Positions 40,144-45,730 of a stretch of 45,730 nt of DNA are shown piece by piece. Each line of letters begins with the position of its first letter. Position 1 is the first letter of the stretch. The DNA lies in the NCBI GenBank assembly GCA_029261815.1, contig JAJDAQ010000005.1, positions 1 to 45,730 on the forward strand, written 5' to 3'. The position numbers were made by a program, and so were the translations under genes. Below the pieces are notes generated by a model. It was not told the DNA's origin. It worked only from the letters and a program-made list of their open reading frames with translations, and made no database searches. The DNA is from Deltaproteobacteria bacterium. GTDB taxonomy: Bacteria > Myxococcota_A > UBA9160 > UBA6930.

Positions 40144-40808
40144 TTGATCTCGATTTCACGGGCAATCACGAACGGCAGGCGGCCGGGCGCAAGAAAGTGC
40201 GCCTCGTCAGAGCGGGTGGCCGCCAACTCGGGGCTCTTCCCCGAGACTCGCAGGGCGTCTGTGTCCTCGAACCACGACATCGGAACGCCATCGAACACGG
40301 GCTCTCGGCCGCTCTCGTAGATTCCGGAGCGTACGTGGCACTGCACATAACGCCGGTTCCCCGGGACCCTGGCCGCGATCGGGCCATGCCGTTCGCGCCA
40401 ATGCTCCTGAAACTTCCGGTGGTCCAGATCCGCGCGGCGCTTCAGGAACGCGATGAATTTCGCCGCTTCACGCGGCACCTCTCCGTCCAGGATCACGACC
40501 TCGTCGGTCAGCAGACTTCCCATGCTCGCCGCGTCGATGAAGGCGGCCTCGTCCTCTCGGACAGCGCGGTAGCTCGGCGCACCTGCGAGTTCTCGCATGG
40601 CGTCGACGTCGTCAAACCATGCCTCTGCCACCCCATCGTAGTCGGGTTCGCTTCGTGCATAACCCGAGAGGTGCGTGTGGTTCTGTACATAGCGACGCAG
40701 TCCCGCCTGCATCACGACCAGGTCCGCGTGACGGGTGCGCCAGTGCTCTTGGAACGCCTCGACCGAGAGGCCGGGCTTTCGCTTGAAGAACGCCACGAGC
40801 TTGACCAC
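40134..40808 (-). CDS. EthD-domain protein with two EthD repeats
   Basis: A 224-residue protein of two EthD (dimeric alpha/beta barrel) units: residues 1-105 (KLVAFFKRKPGLSVEAFQEHWRTRHADLV) and 112-215 (KFIAFLKRRADLDHRKFQEHWRERHGPIA). EthD-fold proteins commonly act as dimers in ether or aromatic-ring breakdown pathways, so the fusion would supply an internal dimer. The H-W-x-x-R-H signature is present in both units. Its stop overlaps the SnoaL gene's start, and its start abuts the SDR gene end, so all are co-transcribed. Confidence 0.88.
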   Translation of the reverse strand: MVKLVAFFKRKPGLSVEAFQEHWRTRHADLVVMQAGLRRYVQNHTHLSGYARSEPDYDGVAEAWFDDVDAMRELAGAPSYRAVREDEAAFIDAASMGSLLTDEVVILDGEVPREAAKFIAFLKRRADLDHRKFQEHWRERHGPIAARVPGNRRYVQCHVRSGIYESGREPVFDGVPMSWFEDTDALRVSGKSPELAATRSDEAHFLAPGRLPFVIAREIEIKCR

Positions 40809-41653
40809 TAGCGGCCTTCCGGGCGGTAGAGCTTCAAGGGACGCGGGCGGGTGATCCAGTCCGCTTGTCGCGCCCAGGGGCGGCCAGCATTTGCGCCTCC
40901 GTCGACGACCTGGGCCGTGCCGGTGACCCAGGACGACTCGTCGCTCGCCAACCAGAGCGCGGCGTTTGCGATGTCTTCGGGTTGCCCGATCCGGCCCATT
41001 GCCTGGGCCTTGGTCAACCCAGCGGCCATCCGCTCAAGACTCTCGGCTGAAGCACCGGGTCGACCCGCAGCCAGCGGTGTGGCGACGATGCCGGGACAGA
41101 TGCAGTTGACGCGGATGTCGTAAGCGCCGAGTTCCAGCGCCACCGACTTCGTCAAGTGGATGACGGCGGCCTTGGCCACGCTGTAGAGATGCGGTGACTC
41201 GCCCGTCTTCAGCCCGGCGACCGATCCCGTGCTGATGATGGATCCGCCTCCTTGCGCACGCATCACTGGCGTCGCGTGCTTGATCCCGAGGAACACGCCC
41301 TTCAGCAGTACGTCGAAGGTGATGTCGAAATCCTCGACCGAAGTCGATTCGATCGGCCCCAGCGCACCGCCGAAGCCTGCGTTGTTGAAGATGCAGTCGA
41401 GCCGACCCCAAGCTTCAGTGCAGGCACCGACCGCGCCGCGCACGTCGTCCTCCTGCGTGACGTCCACCTTGCAGAAAAGCGCGCTGTCGCCGAGTTCGCG
41501 CGCCAGTGCCTCGCCGGGCTCTACCTGGGTATCCGCGATCAGGACCCGGGCGCCCTCTGCCACGAATCGGCGCACCGTGGCGGCCCCGATGCCGCTCGCT
41601 CCACCCGTAATGATGGCCGTTCGCCCGTCTAGCCGGTTGCCGGTCGCTGTCAT
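40808..41653 (-). CDS. Short-chain dehydrogenase/reductase
   Basis: A 281-residue classical SDR. The cofactor motif T-G-G-A-S-G-I-G is at 16-23, the NNAG motif at 90-93, and the catalytic S144, Y157 and K161 (STGSVAG ... LYSVAK). D41 at the end of beta-2 (LIADT) suggests NAD preference. It likely oxidises a secondary alcohol to a ketone, which the downstream BVMO could accept. It overlaps the CoA transferase gene upstream by four bases (ATGA). Confidence 0.93.
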   Translation of the reverse strand: MTATGNRLDGRTAIITGGASGIGAATVRRFVAEGARVLIADTQVEPGEALARELGDSALFCKVDVTQEDDVRGAVGACTEAWGRLDCIFNNAGFGGALGPIESTSVEDFDITFDVLLKGVFLGIKHATPVMRAQGGGSIISTGSVAGLKTGESPHLYSVAKAAVIHLTKSVALELGAYDIRVNCICPGIVATPLAAGRPGASAESLERMAAGLTKAQAMGRIGQPEDIANAALWLASDESSWVTGTAQVVDGGANAGRPWARQADWITRPRPLKLYRPEGR

Positions 41654-42813
41654 GACTTCTCCCCGGCGATCAAGGCGCCGTCCTTCTCGAATGCATCGAT
41701 CGCTTCACCCGAAAGCTGCCCCCATTCCTCGAGGACCTCTCGATTGTGTTCGCCTCGGTAAGCGGGGCCCCCTGATACGCCGCTGTCTGCTGCACTGAAG
41801 CGGTAAGGCGATTGCACGACCCGGCGCACGTTCCCGCCGCGATCGTCCACTTCTGCCGCGACGTTGCGGGCTAGCGCTGTCGGCGACTGGTACGCGGCCG
41901 TCGTCGAGCGGACATCTCCCCACGCGAGGTTGCTGCGGTCAAGGGCCGCGATCAGGGCGGCGCGATCATCGAACGACAGGAACCAGGCCTGAACCGCACC
42001 GCGACGGCAGCGGATCTTCTCGTCGAGCGAGGCCCCATTTGGTGTCGGATCCATCACGCCGTGCCGGCGAACGAGGTCGCGCCAGATGCTGCGAAAGTCG
42101 CCGGTTACGATCACCGGGCCGCCGGGCGCATCCCACACTTCTCCACCGCCGCGCGTTAGTGGGACCTCATCCAGTGTGAACGTTGCGTAGTCGTCGGTGA
42201 CCAACATGACGTCGAGCATCGAGAGGTCGATGTGCTGTCCTTCGCCGCCTCGTTCGCGATGTACCACGGCCGCAAGCACAGCGACCAAGCCATGCAGGCC
42301 TGCGTTCATGTCCGCGATCGAGAGCACGGGGTCGGTGGGCGCGTTGGCATCGAGCTCTGCCTGCCGTGCGATGAAGCCGGACTCCGCGTGGAGCACGCTG
42401 GCGTATGCCGGTCGTGAGGCCTCGGGACCGTCCTGTCCGAACCCCGAGATCGAGAGCATGATCAGGCGAGGATTCACCGATTGGAGGTCGGTCCAGCCGA
42501 CGCCATGACGCGCCATGACGCCGGGGCGGAAGTTCTCGATCACGATGTCGACATTGGCGGCCAGTGCATGGACGATTTCGCGGCCGGCGGGTCGTTCGAG
42601 GTCGACGCAGATCGCACGCTTCCCGGCATTCTGCTGCGTGTAGTAGCCGGAGATCCCGTTGCGGATGTCGCCCCAACCGCGGGTGACATCGCCTTCCGGC
42701 GGCTCGAGCTTCGTCACGTCGGCCCCGAGATCCGAGAGCATGCGCCCGGCGAACGGGCCCGCCAACACCCTCGAGAGATCGAGTACACGCAGGCCTTCGA
42801 GCGGACGCGCCAC
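41650..42813 (-). CDS. CaiB/BaiF-family CoA transferase
   Basis: A 387-residue type III CoA transferase. The N terminus (PLEGLRVLDLSRVLAGPFAGRMLSDLGADVTKLEPPEGD) is standard, and the catalytic Asp is D168 in SIADMNAGLHG. These enzymes move CoA between carboxylic acids, for example activating a bile acid or ring-opened acid. It sits between the LLM monooxygenase (two bases upstream) and the SDR (4-base overlap). Confidence 0.93.
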   Translation of the reverse strand: MARPLEGLRVLDLSRVLAGPFAGRMLSDLGADVTKLEPPEGDVTRGWGDIRNGISGYYTQQNAGKRAICVDLERPAGREIVHALAANVDIVIENFRPGVMARHGVGWTDLQSVNPRLIMLSISGFGQDGPEASRPAYASVLHAESGFIARQAELDANAPTDPVLSIADMNAGLHGLVAVLAAVVHRERGGEGQHIDLSMLDVMLVTDDYATFTLDEVPLTRGGGEVWDAPGGPVIVTGDFRSIWRDLVRRHGVMDPTPNGASLDEKIRCRRGAVQAWFLSFDDRAALIAALDRSNLAWGDVRSTTAAYQSPTALARNVAAEVDDRGGNVRRVVQSPYRFSAADSGVSGGPAYRGEHNREVLEEWGQLSGEAIDAFEKDGALIAGEKS

Positions 42814-42815
42814 CG

Positions 42816-44021
42816 TCAGCCCGCGTCTCGGCTACTCGGCGCGTCCGAGCTCGGTGCCTGGGTCGGAGCGGCCATGTTCTTCGGACGAAACGACTCGACG
42901 TCGACCGGGTCGAGAGCGATTTCGCCTGCCAGGACGCCGCGCTTCCATTCCTGGTGCTCGGGCTCGCGCGCGTGGAACTCAGGCATCACTTCGTTCGCGA
43001 ACAACTCGAGGCTTCCGCAGATGTCCTCGTGCTTGTTATTTCCGGCCTGGTTCAGGAGGATCACCTGGTCGATGTTCGACTCCTCGAACTTGCGAAGCTT
43101 TTGCCGCAACGTTTCAGGCGACCCGACCAAGCCCGAGCGCCGCTGCGTCTGGGCCTGCGGCGTCTCCTTCCACTTCAGGTACTCCTCCCAGAGACTCACA
43201 CTACCCGGCTCGACCACCCCGTGTGTGCTGTAGAAGCGCAGTGCGAACTGGAAGAACGTCCAGCCGTCGGCTTTCTGGAGCGCTTCCTCGTCGGTCTCGC
43301 AGCACATGAAGCCACTGACGAGCGCGATGTTCGGGTTCGCTTGATAGTCTGCGAGTTTGTCCTGGCGGTTCACGAATGCGTCGTAGTACGTGTTGACCCA
43401 GGCATGGGCCGCATCCGCGGAAACGAACTGAAACCCGAGCGCTCCGATTCCGCGCGTCCCGGCCATCTCGATCGTGTCGAGCTGGGAGCAAGCGACCCAG
43501 AGCGGCGGATGGGGCTTCTGCAACGGCTTCGGCAGCACGTTGCGCAACGGGAAGTCGAAGTACTTTCCATGGTACTCCCAGGCCTCGCTCGTGAACATCG
43601 GCAGAATCGCCTTGACGGCGTCTTCCCAGACTTCGCGCTTGTCGCGGAAGCGCCGGTCAAATGGATGAAGCTCGGTAATGCTCGAGCCCTCACCCATCCC
43701 GAATTCGACGCGGCCTCCGGAGAGCAGATCGAGTGTGCTCACCCGCTCGGCGACGCGCGCTGGATGATTCGTCGTGAGCTGCACGATCCCGTGGGCGAGC
43801 CGGATCTGCTTCGTCCGCTGGCTCGCGGCTGCCAGGAAACACTCCGGCGCGGAGGAATGGGAGTACTCCTCCAGGAAGTGGTGCTCGACCTCCCAAGCGT
43901 AGTCGTAGCCGAGCTGGTCGGCCAGCTCGATCTCGACCAGTGAGTTCTGCAGCAGGTCGAACTCACTCCGCTCGGTCCAGGGCCTGGGCAACTGGTGCTC
44001 GTAGAAGATGCCGAACTTCAT
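42816..44021 (-). CDS. LLM-class flavin-dependent monooxygenase
   Basis: A 401-residue luciferase-like monooxygenase (LuxA/TIM-barrel fold). It starts MKFGIFYEHQLPRPW, has the family's AHGIVQLTTNHPARVAERVSTLDLLSGGRVEFGMGEGS and ends with a Pro/Ser-rich tail. It would use reduced FMN or F420 and oxygen. The ATG at 44021 has an AGGGG site; the frame upstream is open but not similar. First gene of the operon 44021-37854. Confidence 0.92.
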   Translation of the reverse strand: MKFGIFYEHQLPRPWTERSEFDLLQNSLVEIELADQLGYDYAWEVEHHFLEEYSHSSAPECFLAAASQRTKQIRLAHGIVQLTTNHPARVAERVSTLDLLSGGRVEFGMGEGSSITELHPFDRRFRDKREVWEDAVKAILPMFTSEAWEYHGKYFDFPLRNVLPKPLQKPHPPLWVACSQLDTIEMAGTRGIGALGFQFVSADAAHAWVNTYYDAFVNRQDKLADYQANPNIALVSGFMCCETDEEALQKADGWTFFQFALRFYSTHGVVEPGSVSLWEEYLKWKETPQAQTQRRSGLVGSPETLRQKLRKFEESNIDQVILLNQAGNNKHEDICGSLELFANEVMPEFHAREPEHQEWKRGVLAGEIALDPVDVESFRPKNMAAPTQAPSSDAPSSRDAG

Positions 44022-44275
44022 GCGGACCCCTTTTGCTGGGAGTCTTCCGAGCGTAGCCCGCTTCGAGGGATGGGCTCGACCCTGTCCGCCGGTCTTGTTG
44101 CCTGGCCCTCGCGAACTCACAAAGGCCCAATGACTGTGTCGCGCTACGCCTGCTCGTTCCCTTCAACCGACCGAGGGCACGAACCGCCGATGATGAGACG
44201 CCACGACACCTTCGACTACAGCGCGCGCGATCGACTCGTGCCGGGGAGATTCGCAGCTATCGTGCGTGCGGTGTA

Positions 44276-45328
44276 ATGGAAGTGCTGCCCGACGAAAATC
44301 CTGGCCGAGCTGATCGGCGCCCCTGGTTCCTGCGCCTGGCTGAGCGCATTCCTGGCCACCCCCTCGTGGTCGGGGCATGTGCTGCGGCGGCTCTGGTCGC
44401 ATTGCAGCTCGGCGTGTGGTTGCTCTTGCGACGCCTCCTCGGCGAGTCGGTATCGGTCAGCGAAGGGCAGCTCCGGCCGATGCTGTTCTTCGCCGTGGTC
44501 ATCGCCTTCACTCCCGCGAGCGTGGCGTGGTGCGCGGCGCTCGCGAAACGCGACCTGGCAGATCTGGAACCCGCACTCGACCTGACTTCGGGAGAGTTCG
44601 AGCGCGCCTCCAGCGGGCTCGCAGAGGTTTCCCCCAAGTTCGCGACGATCGCCGGAACGATGTTCTACGGGCTCACGCTCCTGTCGATGGAAAACAACGT
44701 CGGCCGCATATCGACCGTGTTCTCCCCAGAGCGATCGACGATCGACGTCTACATCGTCGCGATGGCCGGCATCGTCGTCGCGGCGGCAACCGTCCCGATT
44801 TTGTCGCTGTTGCGCATGGTGGCGCGTTTCCGGGGTCTGGGACTCAACCACGCGCGTATCGACATCTTCAACCTCGCAGCACTTCAACCGTTCGGGCGTT
44901 TCGGGATCCGCGCCGCGCTGATTCCGCCCGTTCTGCTCGGGGTCGCGATGTTGGTGGGCACCGACGTGCGCGCGGGCGCAATGATTGTGAGTTCGGTTTC
45001 CGGGGGCTGCGTGTCTCTCTACGCGCTTCTGCTGCCATCCATCGGAGTGCGGCGTCGCATCCTCGAAGAAAAGGCGCGCGAGGACGATCGGATCACGCGC
45101 GCGCTGCGTGGAGATCGCGCGAGCCTCGCTGAGTCGGGAGTCGCGCAAGACGCAGCACAGATGCGTCAGGTAGACCTGCTCCAATACCGCGCTGCCATCG
45201 CGGATCTTCGAGACTGGCCGATCGGCGACTCTCAATGGCTCCGGTTCGGCGTCTATCTCCTGATTCCCCTGGCGACGTGGACGACGAAGGCAGTGGGTGA
45301 GGCCATGGTCGGCAAGCTGTTGGAGTAA
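44276..45328 (+). CDS. Polytopic membrane protein, unknown function
   Basis: A 350-residue protein with about six hydrophobic segments (for example LVVGACAAAALVALQLGVWLLL, MLFFAVVIAFTPASVAWCAAL, YIVAMAGIVVAAATVPILSLL, ALIPPVLLGVAMLVG, SSVSGGCVSLYALLL, FGVYLLIPLATW). A conserved-looking cytoplasmic piece RRRILEEKAREDDRITRALRG comes after the fifth. I do not recognise a family. It is divergent from the LLM operon and its 3' end runs into the ThDP fragment on the other strand. Confidence 0.72.
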   Translation: MEVLPDENPGRADRRPWFLRLAERIPGHPLVVGACAAAALVALQLGVWLLLRRLLGESVSVSEGQLRPMLFFAVVIAFTPASVAWCAALAKRDLADLEPALDLTSGEFERASSGLAEVSPKFATIAGTMFYGLTLLSMENNVGRISTVFSPERSTIDVYIVAMAGIVVAAATVPILSLLRMVARFRGLGLNHARIDIFNLAALQPFGRFGIRAALIPPVLLGVAMLVGTDVRAGAMIVSSVSGGCVSLYALLLPSIGVRRRILEEKAREDDRITRALRGDRASLAESGVAQDAAQMRQVDLLQYRAAIADLRDWPIGDSQWLRFGVYLLIPLATWTTKAVGEAMVGKLLE

Positions 45329-45579
45329 GGGCCAACGATCTGCACCGACACCCGGTTCGCGTCGCAGCTCACCTCGACGAGCGCCGGCCCCTCGTGCCCG
45401 AGCGCTTCCTCGATACCGGCGTCCAGATCTGCGATCGCGTCGACCCGCACGCCCTTGGCTCCGCACTGTTCCGCGAACGCCGCGCAGCTCGGGTTGTGGA
45501 GCGAGTTCTCCCAGACGGGCCACTGTCCGCTCCGTTGTACCTTCGAGATCTTGCCGAGTTCGCCATTGTGGAGCCGCAC
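45253..45579 (-). pseudogene. Thiamine-diphosphate-dependent enzyme, fragment
   Basis: The open frame gives RLHNGELGKISKVQRSGQWPVWENSLHNPSCAAFAEQCGAKGVRVDAIADLDAGIEEALGHEGPALVEVSCD, the C-terminal cofactor-binding end of acetolactate-synthase/pyruvate-oxidase-like enzymes. About 450 N-terminal residues are missing: similarity starts just at the edge of the 75 bp repeat (45586). The last 30 or so residues of the frame are the antisense of the membrane gene's end, so the C terminus is also gone. It is a remnant cut on both sides, with no function expected. Confidence 0.8.
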
Positions 45580-45585
45580 ATCCCG

Positions 45586-45660
45586 GGCTCCCCGTAGGGG
45601 ATGGGCATAACGCCCATACGCGGAGGTTCAGCGAGAACCCAGCTTGAATGCCCTATCCCC
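45586..45660. repeat. 75 bp repeat, right copy
   Basis: Direct copy of 37520-37594, 64 of 75 positions identical with no gaps. Read on the minus strand it can fold into a basal helix (GGGGAT plus GGGCAT pairing with ATGCCC plus ATCCCC, with one bulged A) with an inner GGTTC/GAACC hairpin. The competing TCCCC-TAC-GGGGA hairpin is also possible. The ThDP-enzyme fragment ends against its left side. Confidence 0.85.
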
Positions 45661-45730
45661 GATCCGGGCGACGTTGGGGGATGGCCCGGGGACTTCGAAG
45701 CGAGCGTCTGAGGCCGGGACGCATCGCGAA

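Noticed and set aside
44216..45523. Long minus-strand frame opposite the membrane protein
   Set aside because: It lacks family features and is a shadow of the plus-strand gene with six hydrophobic segments.
1..45730. CRISPR arrays, rRNA genes, IS transposases or an integrase
   Set aside because: None found: no regularly spaced repeats, no rRNA-like stretches and no DDE, HUH or tyrosine-recombinase motifs in any credible frame.

Overview
This is a GC-rich bacterial window from a Gram-negative organism: it encodes two RND pumps with periplasmic adaptors, a TolC-type outer-membrane protein and several lipoproteins. The mix of cytochromes P450, Baeyer-Villiger monooxygenases, non-condensing thiolases paired with DUF35 proteins, a CaiB-type CoA transferase and a luciferase-like monooxygenase resembles Myxococcota, Binatota or other environmental 'deltaproteobacterial' lineages. 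That placement is an impression; no taxonomic marker is present.

Layout. 1-2810: the start of an amidohydrolase, a SnoaL-like protein, a small XRE regulator, a BON-domain protein and an envelope protein. 2858-2934: an intact tRNA-Arg(TCG). 3282-13357: a catabolic block. It holds a four-gene minus-strand operon (ferritin-like diiron protein, partner protein, alpha/beta hydrolase, BVMO), a plus-strand thiolase/DUF35/P450 operon, and a minus-strand XRE-cupin/thiolase/DUF35/broken CMD operon. 13441-18291: a tetR-adaptor-RND efflux operon behind a double palindromic operator. 18419-26355: a second TetR regulator followed by an MBL-fold hydrolase, two P450s, a lipoprotein and a membrane-fused spermidine-synthase-like protein.

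26548-36603: a roughly 10 kb heavy-metal island bounded on both sides by 45-47 bp copies of the 3' half of the tRNA-Arg gene, in the same orientation as the intact tRNA. It carries divergent MerR and CadC/SmtB-type regulators with clear operators, three tandem CzcN-like membrane methyltransferases, a short CDF-like protein, a small secreted protein and a complete CzcCBA-type tripartite exporter. Its codons look richer in T-ending forms (CTT, GTT) than its surroundings. Together with the intact tRNA this gives three direct copies of one attachment sequence, suggesting accretion of two islands (about 23.6 and 10 kb) at one tRNA. No integrase is visible.

36730-45730: a lone nucleotidyltransferase, then an 8 kb catabolic segment (BVMO, SnoaL, two-domain EthD, SDR, CoA transferase, LLM-class monooxygenase, membrane protein). 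This segment is framed by two direct 75 bp repeats (85% identical, no gaps), each abutting a decapitated gene: a P450 tail on the left and a thiamine-diphosphate enzyme tail on the right. The repeat is unexplained and is, with the triplicated tRNA end, the most unusual structure in the window.

How the genes may work together (inference): P450s hydroxylate a hydrophobic terpenoid- or steroid-like substrate, SDR enzymes oxidise alcohols to ketones, BVMOs make esters or lactones, the alpha/beta hydrolase opens them, the CoA transferase activates acids, and the thiolase/DUF35 pairs cleave the acyl-CoA by retro-aldol chemistry. The tetR-linked RND pump may export toxic substrate.
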